Assembly (NCBI GenBank): GCA_964440915.1
Contig: CAYTTV010000013.1
Coordinates: 1-64,000, forward strand
Source of the DNA: CAMPJM01 sp964440915
GTDB lineage: Bacteria; Bacteroidota; Bacteroidia; Cytophagales; Cyclobacteriaceae
DNA length: 64,000 nt
Reading direction: 5' to 3'
In this document: positions 42,897 to 52,676 of the stretch, piece after piece
How positions within the stretch are numbered: position 1 is the stretch's first letter
How the letters are laid out: each line of letters begins with the position of its first letter
The notes under the pieces: model-generated
The model's input: only the letters and a program-made list of their open reading frames with translations
The model's database searches: none
Told to the model about the DNA's origin: nothing
Position numbers and translations under genes: made by a program

Positions 42897-43243
42897 TCCA
42901 TCCGTATTTATAATCATTTTTCCACAAATTCAGCATACAGCTGAACTTGGGCACTAAGTTAATCTAAAATAATTATTTCCCCTTGAGAATTCAAATGAGT
43001 TTCAATTGTTCGGGGGCAACCAAGAAACTGGAGGAGTAAAATCAGGATAAAGTTGAGAAAAATCTTTTATTCCTGAATTTGCAGAGTAAATATAAAAAAT
43101 CCTCTTGATGTCGGACTGAATTGGATTTCTTGATAATCCGTCTGCCGTCGGACTTCAGGAAATTCGATTTAAATTAGCTTTTGAACTTCCTTTGGTCATG
43201 GCTGTGTCATGTCTGACATCCGAAATTCTATTGCGATTTTTTC
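42897..43243. other. Intergenic region, ilvE / cobalamin adenosyltransferase
   Basis: About 345 bases without a supported gene. A GTCGGACT motif occurs twice (near 43109 and 43147) with complementary flanks, resembling a diverged palindromic repeat. Confidence 0.45.
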
Positions 43244-43795
43244 TTATCCTTTTCTACCTTTCCAGATAATTTCTTCTGCGCCAAGCTCTTGTGTCATCAT
43301 CCTTGACAAGACAAATAAGTAATCCGATAACCGGTTGAGGTAAACAATAATACCACTCGCTACTTCTTCTTGCTCTGCCAAACCCACTACTTTCCGCTCG
43401 GCACGACGGCATACACATCTGGCAATGTGGCAAAACGACACAGCCTGATGACCTCCAGGTAAGATAAAGTTCTTCATTTCTGGAAGAACTACATTCATTT
43501 CATCAATCGCTGATTCGAGAACGGATGCGTCGCTTTGATTTATTTCGGGCAAATAGTCCAATTTCTTTCCAGGCTGTGCAGCCAATAGCGACCCTATAGA
43601 AAATAGTTTATTTTGGATATCATGTAGAAAGTTTACCCTTTTTTCGTTCACTGCCTGATCTCCAAGCAGCCCCATATAGGCATTCAATTCGTCTATCGTA
43701 CCATATGCTTCTATCCGCAAAGCAGACTTTGGCACCCTTGCCCCGCCTAGCAGTGCGGTTGTTCCTTTATCGCCTGTTTTAGTATAGATCTTCAT
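43244..43795 (-). CDS. Cob(I)alamin adenosyltransferase, PduO type
   Basis: Transfers the adenosyl group of ATP to cob(I)alamin to form coenzyme B12. 183 residues; the ATP-binding N terminus reads TKTGDKGTTALLGG and KSALRIEAYGTIDELN (residues about 4-37), and the core helix ILPGGHQAVSFCHIARCVCR-AER (about residues 114-137) carries the conserved Arg and Glu residues. No other cobalamin gene is nearby. It follows the ABC ATPase gene in the same direction with 35 bases between, perhaps one transcript. Confidence 0.94.
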   Translation of the reverse strand: MKIYTKTGDKGTTALLGGARVPKSALRIEAYGTIDELNAYMGLLGDQAVNEKRVNFLHDIQNKLFSIGSLLAAQPGKKLDYLPEINQSDASVLESAIDEMNVVLPEMKNFILPGGHQAVSFCHIARCVCRRAERKVVGLAEQEEVASGIIVYLNRLSDYLFVLSRMMTQELGAEEIIWKGRKG

Positions 43796-43830
43796 GTGTA
43801 GAAAATTTAATGCAAGGTAACCATGGCTCT

Positions 43831-44547
43831 TTAAGCCTGATGAACGCTGGTAGTTGTGATTTCTTCATTAGCCAGATCACTTTCAACTAGGCCGTCCCTC
43901 AGACGCACTATTCTATGGGCGTAGCGTGCAATATCATCTTCATGCGTCACCATGATGATGGTATTCCCTTTGCTATGCAATTCGTTAAACAAATTCATAA
44001 TATCATAGGAAGTCTTGGAGTCAAGATTTCCCGTTGGCTCATCCGCCAAGATAATGCTTGGGCCATTGACCAAAGCACGTGCGATGGCAACCCTTTGCCG
44101 CTGCCCTCCTGAAAGCTCATTGGGCTTGTGTTTAGCCCTACTGCCTAATCCTACACTGTCCAATGCTTCCATGGCCATTTCCTCCCTAATGCTTCGCTTA
44201 TAGCCAGCATATACGAGAGGAAGGCAAACATTGTCGAGGGAGCTAGCCCTTGGCAGTAGGTTAAAGGTTTGAAACACAAAACCGATTTCTTTATTTCTGA
44301 TATCCGCTAGCTCATTTTCAGTCATATCACTTACATCCTTGCCATTGAGGATATACGTACCAGATGTAGGAGAGTCCAAACAGCCCACAATATTCATCAA
44401 GGTGGATTTTCCAGACCCCGAAGGCCCCATAAAAGCTACATACTCTCCCCTGCTGATCTGAATGCTGATGGATTTGAGGGCATGAATGGTTTCACTTCCC
44501 ATCCTATATATTTTACTGATGTCTGTAGTATGAATGAGTGTCTGCAT
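43831..44547 (-). CDS. ABC transporter ATP-binding protein, LolD/MacB type
   Basis: 238 residues from the ATG at 44547 (MQTLIHTTDISKIYRMG); the frame extends 10 codons further without good features. Walker A GPSGSGKST, Q-loop VFQTFNLLPRAS, signature LSGGQRQRVAIARAL, Walker B ILADEPTGNLD and switch His in MVTHE are all intact. The sequence belongs to the LolCDE/MacAB/FtsE-like group that drives mechanotransmission or lipoprotein release. The permease genes are not in the neighbourhood, so its partner is unknown. Confidence 0.93.
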   Translation of the reverse strand: MQTLIHTTDISKIYRMGSETIHALKSISIQISRGEYVAFMGPSGSGKSTLMNIVGCLDSPTSGTYILNGKDVSDMTENELADIRNKEIGFVFQTFNLLPRASSLDNVCLPLVYAGYKRSIREEMAMEALDSVGLGSRAKHKPNELSGGQRQRVAIARALVNGPSIILADEPTGNLDSKTSYDIMNLFNELHSKGNTIIMVTHEDDIARYAHRIVRLRDGLVESDLANEEITTTSVHQA

Positions 44548-44799
44548 AGAATAGGTGTCTAAGGCCCTGCAATGCAAGGAGGTTCGAAGTTAAACAAATT
44601 ATCTATAAAATAGATTTTGAAAAAGCTAATTCTAATTAGGCATGCACCTTGGGAAAGTGAATATGCAGCACTCTTTACGAATATGCAAGATGAAATTATA
44701 CGGACGGAAATTTGTAATGATTGTAGGCAGGTTGACAATCTCCCAGAGGCAAGCGTCTTCCTTCAGGCTACCCTATAGGCTGTTTGTCTCTTCAAACCC

Positions 44800-45063
44800 T
44801 TAGTTCAGGTTCATTTTATATAAATGCTTCACAAATGGGCTGATGGTCCAATCTCTAAGTGGCTCTATGTTCCTGATGGTACCTGTACCTGTATTATACC
44901 ATATTTCTACAAATTCATCATTAATCCGGTATAGGGATATACTGAGTTGAAAAAAGGAAATCTTTGAGATAAAGCTCCCTTTTTGGAAGATCATCCTTGC
45001 TTGCTCCTCTAATGCTAAGCCTTGATACGCCGTTGGATTCATTCTTAAAAAATTAAAGCTCAT
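44800..45063 (-). CDS. Small conserved-looking hypothetical protein
   Basis: 87 residues from the ATG at 45063 (MSFNFLRMNPTAYQGLALEE); an upstream ATG at 45132 would add 23 residues. The core alternates beta strands (FFQLSISLYRINDEFVEIWY, TGTIRNIEPL), a pattern I recall from short Bacteroidota hypothetical proteins with a YxLxxxFVEVWY-type motif. No signal peptide and no membrane span. It lies between the large TPR gene and the ABC ATPase, all on the minus strand. Function unknown. Confidence 0.65.
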   Translation of the reverse strand: MSFNFLRMNPTAYQGLALEEQARMIFQKGSFISKISFFQLSISLYRINDEFVEIWYNTGTGTIRNIEPLRDWTISPFVKHLYKMNLN

Positions 45064-45223
45064 TATTTGATCAGCAAAGTAAGCGCAAACAAGAGACCTA
45101 AACTTTTCAGAATAAGCCAAAACAAAATTCAAGTAAGAAAAATGGGCATTGGCATTATTAAAAGGTTAACCCATCGCAATGATTAATAGGTCAATCAATG
45201 TGCTTGAGGATTAAAGGGCCTGA

Positions 45224-48200
45224 CTACTCCCATCGGTCAAGTGCCTGTTCAACACTGTCTTTCTTGGCGTTATATTCTTTCAGGAACGCTTCATATTCCA
45301 TTGAAGGCACGATTTGCTTCAATAAAGTCAGACTATTTTCAGCATAGGTAGTCAGGTGCATAGACAGGCATTGAAGGATGTAAGCTTTTTGTAGGGTTGC
45401 TGAATATGGATTGGTTTTAACGCCGTTCAAGAGCGTACTGTATGCCTGTTGTACATCTTTGATTTCATCGCGGAAAAAGTGGGCAGCAGCAACGATCCCT
45501 TGGGCATAAAATGGATTGAGGTCTGCTAAGGAGGCGTACGCTTGCGCTGCGGCCGCACTCCCTTTCTGAAGCAAAGTCATTTGCGCTTGAGCATGGTGCC
45601 ATTCTGCCGATCCCCGTAAAGTGGCATTCTCTAATGAATCACTTAGTAAACCTGAAACCTTTTCATGATCATCAATGGCCAACCAATAGCGTAATTTCAG
45701 TATTTTCAGTCGATGTTCCAGATCGCCATTCAATGGCTTGTTTTCAAGTTTTGCAAAAAGGTCGGGCAACCTTTCATAATGTTGCCTGAACAATTTCTTC
45801 TGGATGACGTCAAGGGTAACTTGCCATTTGAAATCACTTGCTTCAAGGCTGTTGATCATATCGATAAGTTCAGCGGAATTATCGATTTTGGTCAAGTAGG
45901 ATTTTAAGAAGGTCAGGCTATCCAATGCACTTCCTTTATCAAGATCAACGGGCCTGTTCTTCTTCAAATACATTCCAGCAAGCCTTTGTTGTTCTGGTGA
46001 CCCTTCTTTCTCAAAAAGTCTCCAATATGCTGCTGCTTGGGCAGTATCGCCAGCCGCCTCTAGGGCCAAAGCCAATGGCAAACTTGAATGCGCATACCGT
46101 TCCTCTTGAGATTTTTCAAAATACTGTCTGGCGACCTGATAAGCACCTTGCTCCAAGGACCAAAGACCCAATAAATAATTATAGTAGCCGGCCCTTGAAG
46201 TATGTTGAAAAGCTAGGGCCTCAAGATTCTGGAAGGCTTTGCCTACTTGATGATGGTAGTATAGGTAAAGGGCTTGTGCCAACAAAAGCTCCGTCTGGAA
46301 TTGCGCGTTCAAGCTATCGTTGGCCAGATCGGTGAGTTGAGTAGCCAACCCATTGTCTTCGTGTGCCAAGGCTTGATTTATGGTATATTCGTACCAAAAG
46401 GTGAACTCCTCGGCCTGCGTATTTCGTTGAACAGTATTTATTTCGATCAGGGGCGAAGGCTCCAAAGGCAATTGTTGCAAATTCAAATTCACCAGTGTAT
46501 TATTTTTTTGCGGCAAATATGAAAGTTGGTTGAAATTTGTTCTCAATGAATCGAAATCTGTCGTCAGTCGATGCATGGCGAGAGCGTATAAAAGGTTGGT
46601 TTCTGAAGATTCACTGTAGCGGCTCTTCTGATCTAGATAGAACAGCGATGAATCGACAACGGCAGTTTTGCTAAACAACACGCCTATATTGTTTTTGATG
46701 ACGGCGCTATTTGGAAAGACATCCAATCCCTGGTTCAGGGTAAATAAAGCATCAAAGAAGCGGCCCCTGCGGTCATAGATATCCGCTATGTTAACATAGG
46801 TAGCCTCCAAAGGGTATCTTAGCTTAGCATCGTCAAAGTATTTCAGAGCAAAGGCATCGTCTCCTGCTTCCCGTGCCATAGCTCCCAATGCATTGTTGGA
46901 CTTCGCATTTCTATAGTCATAGGTCTTGGCCAGCTTATAATATTGCTCGCTTACCGTATTTTGCTTGGTGAGAAGATACAGATCACCCAAACCATTGTAA
47001 TATCCAGAAAAGCTCTGAAAGTAGGGTAAGAGTTGAGACCTGGCTACCAATACCCCTATCAAAACAACACCCCCTACGATTGTGGTAAAATAAGGCAAGT
47101 TTTTGGGCTTGTACTGTATTTTATCAACATTGAGATTTTTGCTTAAGAGCGGGGCAAAGTTTCCAATAATGTAAATAAAGAACATAAAGCCTATGCCCAA
47201 GTGGCTAAAAATAACGGCATCTTCTATCACCTCCAGCATGGGGGCATTGACCACAAGGTGCATGGCCCCTATTGTAAAAAAAGTAATTATCCCTAAAATG
47301 AGATAAAAGAAAGCGCCCATTGGGGCAAATGGCATAAAGGAAAGGATACTTTCACTTCTTTTTCGAAAGCCCCAAATCCCCAATAATGCAGAAATAGACA
47401 GAAGAACCGTAGCATCAAGGTAAATCAAGTCCAATTCAAAATGACCAACATTATTTAAATAGGTAAGCAGCACCCATCCTAAATATACAATCGATATTAC
47501 TACAAAATGGAAAAGACTCTTTTTTGCATAGCCAGTGTTGCCACTCGTAATGACATAGACAAAGCCGCTCAAAATGTCATGAGAGACCAGAAGGATAAAA
47601 AGAAAACCAAAAAATAAAGGGAGAACAATACCATAACTTCCAATAAAGGAAAAAGGCATGCTTGCTTGGGCAAAGCTGCCCAATATAATGAGTAGCAAAA
47701 CAGAAGCAATAAAAAAGCCCCCTATCCTTATGTACAAATGAACGTGCCGTTTGATGGCATGATAATAATAGCTTAAAGCAAAGTAGGTGACAATAACCAG
47801 CAAAATCGCTGCATTCTCGTTCCATATCATCAACTGCTCCAACCGCAATGCTGCCAGCATAAAAGCCGTCAAGGTCATTCCGAAATAATACCAAAACCGA
47901 GGAAGTGTAGAAACGATGGCCAGGAAAAAGCTCAGGAAGAAGAAGTACAAAAATCCAAGGGAAGGGTAAATCCATGTAGGTAGCTGGGAAGGACTTCCCC
48001 GAAAAACCTCTTTTGTAAGATAGTGCTCTACGGGAACCGCTATCTCGGACAGCAAGAAGTGCACAGTAGCTATGGGAGATTCTATGGGTTCATAAGAGCG
48101 CACAACATCCCAAGACACGGCCCATTCATTCCCCCAAACACTGGCTGCAAGGGCAAACCCAATAGTCAAAAGGAACAATACGAGCAAAATCTGGAACAAT

Positions 48201-48247
48201 GCCTTGTAAGGTCTGCTCCAGCTGCTCCAAAAAGAGAATGACGCCAC
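45224..48247 (-). CDS. Large membrane protein with C-terminal TPR repeats
   Basis: 1007 residues, GTG start at 48247 (an in-frame TAA precedes it and no early ATG exists). Residues about 15-410 hold roughly eleven or twelve hydrophobic spans. Residues about 415-1000 are all-alpha and TPR-like (ALGAMAREAGDDAFALKYFD, YVNIADIYDRRGRFFDALFT, NNIGVLFSKTAVVDSSLFYL). This plan is found in many Bacteroidota genomes but I know no assigned role; a membrane-anchored scaffold for envelope assembly is possible. It is followed on the minus strand by the small gene at 45063, and preceded by gatC. Confidence 0.85.
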   Translation of the reverse strand: MASFSFWSSWSRPYKALFQILLVLFLLTIGFALAASVWGNEWAVSWDVVRSYEPIESPIATVHFLLSEIAVPVEHYLTKEVFRGSPSQLPTWIYPSLGFLYFFFLSFFLAIVSTLPRFWYYFGMTLTAFMLAALRLEQLMIWNENAAILLVIVTYFALSYYYHAIKRHVHLYIRIGGFFIASVLLLIILGSFAQASMPFSFIGSYGIVLPLFFGFLFILLVSHDILSGFVYVITSGNTGYAKKSLFHFVVISIVYLGWVLLTYLNNVGHFELDLIYLDATVLLSISALLGIWGFRKRSESILSFMPFAPMGAFFYLILGIITFFTIGAMHLVVNAPMLEVIEDAVIFSHLGIGFMFFIYIIGNFAPLLSKNLNVDKIQYKPKNLPYFTTIVGGVVLIGVLVARSQLLPYFQSFSGYYNGLGDLYLLTKQNTVSEQYYKLAKTYDYRNAKSNNALGAMAREAGDDAFALKYFDDAKLRYPLEATYVNIADIYDRRGRFFDALFTLNQGLDVFPNSAVIKNNIGVLFSKTAVVDSSLFYLDQKSRYSESSETNLLYALAMHRLTTDFDSLRTNFNQLSYLPQKNNTLVNLNLQQLPLEPSPLIEINTVQRNTQAEEFTFWYEYTINQALAHEDNGLATQLTDLANDSLNAQFQTELLLAQALYLYYHHQVGKAFQNLEALAFQHTSRAGYYNYLLGLWSLEQGAYQVARQYFEKSQEERYAHSSLPLALALEAAGDTAQAAAYWRLFEKEGSPEQQRLAGMYLKKNRPVDLDKGSALDSLTFLKSYLTKIDNSAELIDMINSLEASDFKWQVTLDVIQKKLFRQHYERLPDLFAKLENKPLNGDLEHRLKILKLRYWLAIDDHEKVSGLLSDSLENATLRGSAEWHHAQAQMTLLQKGSAAAAQAYASLADLNPFYAQGIVAAAHFFRDEIKDVQQAYSTLLNGVKTNPYSATLQKAYILQCLSMHLTTYAENSLTLLKQIVPSMEYEAFLKEYNAKKDSVEQALDRWE

Positions 48248-48320
48248 TTATGAGAGTTTTGAGATTTGTTCTACACTTTAACTGAATTGGACCTTGTTTG
48301 ACAAGCCACATCCATGAGGC

Positions 48321-48608
48321 TTATTCCAGCACCTTAGGCACTCTAATATAATCAGAATCTTTCTTAGGAGCATTCTTCAGTGCGTCTTCATGGCTCAGGT
48401 GTGGTTTCACCACATCTTCCCTTAGCACGTTCACTTCGCTTGCCATATTGGTGAGCGGTTCCACACTGTCGGTATCGATCTCATTCAGCTTTTCTACCCA
48501 CGTGAGGATGTCTGTAATATCCTTTAGCAAAGCATCGTCACTTTTATCATCAAAATTGAGCCGTGCGAGGTGTGCTATTTTTTTTAAGGTTTCCTTATCT
48601 ACATCCAT
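48321..48608 (-). CDS. gatC: Asp-tRNA(Asn)/Glu-tRNA(Gln) amidotransferase subunit C
   Basis: Small stabilising subunit of the GatCAB complex that amidates Glu-tRNA(Gln) and/or Asp-tRNA(Asn). 95 residues: KKIAHLARLNFDDKSDDALL at the N terminus, then WVEKLNEIDTDSVEPLTNM and LREDVVKPHLSHEDALKNAP, the standard GatC pattern. GatA and GatB are not in the window. GltX (57670) would supply the mischarged Glu-tRNA. Confidence 0.95.
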   Translation of the reverse strand: MDVDKETLKKIAHLARLNFDDKSDDALLKDITDILTWVEKLNEIDTDSVEPLTNMASEVNVLREDVVKPHLSHEDALKNAPKKDSDYIRVPKVLE

Positions 48609-48643
48609 TGCATTTTGATTGCTATATTAAATAATGATATTCT

Positions 48644-49378
48644 TTACTTTGAAGGAAATGCTCTTTTCAATTCTTCGTCAATAATATGGTAAACCTTTTC
48701 TTTGAGATGACCGATGTCCTGTACCGACATCCCCACAGTCTCAATGGGCTCATGGTAAATCAACTTCGACTGCCTTCGGGTTACCAACATTTTCCCATCA
48801 TCGGGCAAAATTATCCAATTATAGGGAATAGTTACAGGAATAATTGGAATTTGTTTCTCTATGGCAATCCTAAAAGGCCCGTCCTTAAATCGGCCCATAG
48901 TGGGAGGTGATGTGGTCACAATACCCCCTTCAGGAAAAATCACCAAGCTCTTGCCTTCTTCAATGGCTTCCTTTGAGCGCTCCACGGCCTCGTACTTGCT
49001 TCTAAGTTTATTGCGGTTCACGGTTATGTGCAACTTCCTGTACATGTATCCGAACAGCGGTACTTTGGCAATAGAGCTTTTGCCTACAAACACAAAGTAT
49101 ATGGGCGTAAAACCCATAATGGGGATATCCAAAAACGAGGTATGGTTAGGGCAGAAAACATACTGCCTTTCTCTATCCAAAGGAACTCTGTACTCAACCT
49201 TGATAGAAAAGAAGCATAGAACGTAGAATACTTTTGCCCAGACACGATTAAGGAGATAAGCGTAGTAGTGCCATTGCCTTCTTTGCACGGTGATGAGAAA
49301 AAGAGGCAGCAGCAACAAGAACAACAGCATAAATTGGAAAAAGCAATAACGAGAATAGAGAAGTCGCAAAATTTTCAT
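48644..49378 (-). CDS. 1-acyl-sn-glycerol-3-phosphate acyltransferase (PlsC family)
   Basis: Membrane-associated acyltransferase that acylates lysophosphatidic acid in phospholipid synthesis. The true start is the ATG at 49378 (MKILRLLYSRY), directly after a TTG in frame; 244 residues. An N-terminal membrane helix (about 9-35) precedes the HX4D motif NHTSFLD (about residue 78), and the substrate-binding FPEGG is near residue 150. 35 bases downstream of this gene lies gatC in the same direction. Confidence 0.93.
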   Translation of the reverse strand: MKILRLLYSRYCFFQFMLLFLLLLPLFLITVQRRQWHYYAYLLNRVWAKVFYVLCFFSIKVEYRVPLDRERQYVFCPNHTSFLDIPIMGFTPIYFVFVGKSSIAKVPLFGYMYRKLHITVNRNKLRSKYEAVERSKEAIEEGKSLVIFPEGGIVTTSPPTMGRFKDGPFRIAIEKQIPIIPVTIPYNWIILPDDGKMLVTRRQSKLIYHEPIETVGMSVQDIGHLKEKVYHIIDEELKRAFPSK

Positions 49379-49432
49379 CAAATACCAAATGGTTAACTTA
49401 TGCCCTATAAAACAAGACTATTAATGTGTGCC

Positions 49433-49990
49433 TCAGCATTCTGACATGTTCACGATACACCGTTCTGATTTTAATAGGTTAATTTCCTTTAGTGTAAATG
49501 CCGATTTTGCAGAGGCCATCTCTTGCCTGCTTTTTTGTTTTATGGACTTTCTGGCCATGGCTTCCATAAACCTCCTGACCTGGACTTCCGACTCCAAGAT
49601 AAGCTTAGGAACCTGCGTGGGTTTATCGTCTTCGCCTTTGGCTACCATAGTAAAATAACTGGTATTAGTGTGTTTTACCTTGCCTGTTTTCACGTTTTCG
49701 GCTTCTGCCCTGATGCCGACCACGACAGATGTGTTGCCTACATAATTTACAGAAGCTTTCAAAGAAACCAGCTCACCCACCTCCACAGGCTGGAGAAAGT
49801 CTACAGTGTCTATGGAAACGGTAACGCAATATGCCCCCGCATGCCTACTGGCACAAGCATAAGCCACTTTATCCATGAGGGAAAGTATAATACCCCCATG
49901 TATTTTCCCGCCAAAATTGGCATAGGAAGGTATCATCAATTCGGTGAGAACAGTTAGGGAATAACTCACAGGTTTAGCCACTAGCTCCAT
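49433..49990 (-). CDS. Hotdog-fold acyl-CoA thioesterase
   Basis: 185 residues from the ATG at 49990 (MELVAKPVSYSL). The YciA/BFIT-type marks are N-F-GGKIHGGIILSLMDKVAYAC (residues about 24-45), in which the Asp is the catalytic candidate, then VDTVDFLQPVEVGELV and NTSVVVGIRAEAENVKTGKV. It hydrolyses acyl-CoA thioesters in the cytoplasm; chain-length preference is unknown. The 50 C-terminal residues are a basic extension. Confidence 0.92.
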   Translation of the reverse strand: MELVAKPVSYSLTVLTELMIPSYANFGGKIHGGIILSLMDKVAYACASRHAGAYCVTVSIDTVDFLQPVEVGELVSLKASVNYVGNTSVVVGIRAEAENVKTGKVKHTNTSYFTMVAKGEDDKPTQVPKLILESEVQVRRFMEAMARKSIKQKSRQEMASAKSAFTLKEINLLKSERCIVNMSEC

Positions 49991-50093
49991 CAATATGTTG
50001 TTTTACTGCCTGATAAAATAAGTCGAAATATAAACATGAATCAACACCAAAAACAAAATACTCTAGCTTGACTCAAAATATAGACCTGATCTT

Positions 50094-51455
50094 TTACATA
50101 GGTTTTGCTCTATGGTTTACCAACAGTCTATTGGTCAAGATATTGAACCGTAATAAAAGTGCGATGGCCGTCAAGACCAATCCTGTCAAAAGTCCATACC
50201 ATATTCCCTTTACTCCTAACCCAAGCTCAAACCCCATTACATAACCCAATGGAAGCCCTATAATCCAATAGGCTACTATAGCCACTACAGTGGGCATTTT
50301 CACATCTTCTAACCCCCTCAAAGCACCTAATGCGACTACTTGTATGCCATCGAATAATTGAAAAATAGCCGCTATCACCAACAAGGTGGAAGCAATCTGG
50401 ATGACTTCCAGTTCGTCTACATAGAGGCTTGGAAGGAAATTTCTTCCCAAAGCAAATCCAATGCAAGCAACAGACATAAAGGCAAGGGCCATAATAAAGG
50501 AGGTGAACCCCGCTATGCGCAGCTTGGGAATATCATTGAGGCCTAGCTGATTGCCTACACGAACAGTAGCGGCAGCAGAGATGCCAGAGGCCATCATATA
50601 GCTCACCGACGTTAGGCTAATGGCAATCTGATGTGCTGCCAACTGGACCGCTCCTAACCATCCTGCCATAATCGCTGCGGCACTGAAAGCCCCCACTTCA
50701 AAGACAAACTGAAGGCCCGTGGGCAACCCTAACTTAAGCATCCGCTTGCACAGTTTTTTCGAAAAACCTTTCCATCTTAGCTTTTCAATATAGGGCTGGA
50801 AAACACCAGCCTTGAAAATATAAACCCCCATTAGGATCGCCATTACCACCCTGGAGATAAGTGTAGCAAGGCCCGCTCCGAATAACCCCATTGCAGGAAA
50901 ACCAAATTTTCCGTAAATCAAGATATAGTTGAGCCCTACATTCAGCAGGTTGGACCCAACGGTAATGTACATGGCAGTCTTGGTGAGTGATAGACCTTCT
51001 GCGAATTGCCTGAAGGACTGAAAAATCATAAAAGGTATCAGGGATAGCCCAATTACATTCAGGTAAGGCCCTGCCAAGATCGCTACTTCTTCTGGTTGGT
51101 CCAAAAAAGGTAAGACATACGTAATCCCGAAAGACAGGAAATAGAGGAGGATACCGGCCACTAGGTTGATGTACAATCCATGCTTAAATATCTTTCCGCT
51201 CCTTTGATAATGCTTCTTTCCATCGGCTGCTGCAATGAGCGGAGTGATGGCATAAGAAATGCCTATCCCAAATGTGAGGATAATGGCAAAAATACTATTT
51301 CCTAGCGATACTGCTGCCAAAGGAATCGTACCCAACTGCCCTACCATGGCACTGTCGGCCACGCCAACCATGACGTGCCCCAATTGGCTTAGCATCATCG
51401 GCACTGCCAATGTGATATTTCTCTTGAAATGATCTTTATAAACAGAAAGGGCCAT
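50094..51455 (-). CDS. MATE family efflux transporter
   Basis: 453-residue inner-membrane exporter of the NorM-like MATE group, exchanging cationic drugs for Na+ or H+. Twelve hydrophobic spans arranged as two six-helix halves; typical MATE segments are LAVPMMLSQLGHVMVGVADS, MVGQLGTIPLAAVSLGNS and LGLPTGLQFVFEVGAFS. Monocistronic between the thioesterase and the NUDIX gene. The substrate cannot be predicted. Confidence 0.95.
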   Translation of the reverse strand: MALSVYKDHFKRNITLAVPMMLSQLGHVMVGVADSAMVGQLGTIPLAAVSLGNSIFAIILTFGIGISYAITPLIAAADGKKHYQRSGKIFKHGLYINLVAGILLYFLSFGITYVLPFLDQPEEVAILAGPYLNVIGLSLIPFMIFQSFRQFAEGLSLTKTAMYITVGSNLLNVGLNYILIYGKFGFPAMGLFGAGLATLISRVVMAILMGVYIFKAGVFQPYIEKLRWKGFSKKLCKRMLKLGLPTGLQFVFEVGAFSAAAIMAGWLGAVQLAAHQIAISLTSVSYMMASGISAAATVRVGNQLGLNDIPKLRIAGFTSFIMALAFMSVACIGFALGRNFLPSLYVDELEVIQIASTLLVIAAIFQLFDGIQVVALGALRGLEDVKMPTVVAIVAYWIIGLPLGYVMGFELGLGVKGIWYGLLTGLVLTAIALLLRFNILTNRLLVNHRAKPM

Positions 51456-51487
51456 GAAAGAACAAGAAAGGGTTCAAATAAAAATAA

Positions 51488-52033
51488 CTAAAGGCCACGC
51501 AACCGTGCTACTTTCAACAAGCCTGCAATACTCAGACTATCGGTGATCTGCCCCTCCATCACCATAGCAATGGCTTCTGACAAAGGCAGCTTCTTGATGC
51601 TAAGTTCTTCACTTTGCTCAAAGGCCGTTTCGCCTTGTGTAAGTTCCCCAGCCAAAAAAATAAAGCCTTCTTCATCTGTAACGGAATTGGAGGTGTGGAT
51701 GCGCATTATATTTTCCCATTTTTCTGCCGTCAACCCCGTTTCCTCTTTCAGTTCTCTTTTGGCAGACTCTAAAGGGCTTATACCAAGCGGACCACCGCCC
51801 ATTGGGATTTCCCACGAGTATTCCTTTAGGGTATACCGGTACTGCCCCACAAGCCAAGTGTTGCCTTCATGATCTATAGGAATGATGCCAATGGCCTTGT
51901 TCTTAAAAAGCACCTTACCATAAATGCCTTTCCCTCCACCAGGGTTTATGACCTCGTCTTCATGAATTGCGATCCAAGGATTATCGTAGACCTCCCGGGT
52001 GCTGAGTGTCTTCCAATTGCCGTTTTCTTCCAT
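51488..52033 (-). CDS. NUDIX hydrolase, ADP-ribose pyrophosphatase-like
   Basis: 181 residues from the ATG at 52033 (MEENGNWKTLSTREVYDNPW); the frame extends 36 codons upstream without good features. Cleaves a nucleoside diphosphate linked to another group. The NUDIX box reads GGPLGISPLESAKRELKEET. The REXXEE catalytic core is intact, but the first conserved Glu (in G-x5-E) is Ile here. WLVGQYRYTLKEYSWEIPMG matches the ADP-ribose/sugar-nucleotide subgroup. 32 bases upstream of the MATE gene in the same direction. Confidence 0.9.
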   Translation of the reverse strand: MEENGNWKTLSTREVYDNPWIAIHEDEVINPGGGKGIYGKVLFKNKAIGIIPIDHEGNTWLVGQYRYTLKEYSWEIPMGGGPLGISPLESAKRELKEETGLTAEKWENIMRIHTSNSVTDEEGFIFLAGELTQGETAFEQSEELSIKKLPLSEAIAMVMEGQITDSLSIAGLLKVARLRGL

Positions 52034-52676
52034 GGCCACAAAAATAGCGAAGCTTGAGGAAAGAATATGCTTTTGAATAAAGACAATTTTTGGGAGAGGA
52101 GTGGTGTCAGTGCCGAATTTTGTAGTCCCCCTTTTATTCATTAGTATAATTTCAATGCACTTTCTTGTCGCAAAACATTTTATTTACTTTGAAAAATGTA
52201 ATTTAGTAACCAATAAAATGGTTTTACTTACTGTGTGCAAAACTCCGTTTGTATGCTTTCTTATTCGCCACTACCTCCAAGCCGTTTCCTGTTAGCGGCA
52301 ATATTTACGAACTTCAAAATAGATTTAGAAACAGTAAGAAATGTCTGTCTTTGCCGGAAACAAGTGAAGTTGACCATTATGTCAAACCTTCGTATAGAAT
52401 TTGCAAAAGGTTTTTGGATCTTCTATGGGTGGACGACAAAAGATGGTGGTAAAATTATTACCTCATTTGCGCAGAAAGTTCATTACAATGAATGCTCAAG
52501 GTTATATTCCAAGTAAAGGATTGAATACAAGTTTTAATTCCAGAGTGAAATGCAAAAGTAAAACAGAAAACTTACCTAAATTAGCTTAGGCTGCCATAGC
52601 GCATAAAAAGCTTCTTAAACAAACAACATCAAAAAACCTGAAATAGAAATGCCATAAACTGCCATGAGAAGAGTTT
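52034..52676. other. Intergenic region without a convincing gene
   Basis: About 640 AT-rich bases. Three plus-strand frames overlap between 52235 and 52589 (94, 68 and 63 codons) with Cys/Tyr/Phe-rich, low-complexity products and no recognised domain. It may be a decayed gene that shifts frame, but I cannot name a parent. Confidence 0.45.

Noticed and set aside
42897..43243. Amino acid leader peptide for ilvE
   Set aside because: No short ORF with a Leu/Ile/Val run was seen upstream of ilvE.
52235..52589. Three overlapping plus-strand ORFs
   Set aside because: No domain, no promoter, poor codon pattern; possibly a decayed gene but the parent cannot be named.
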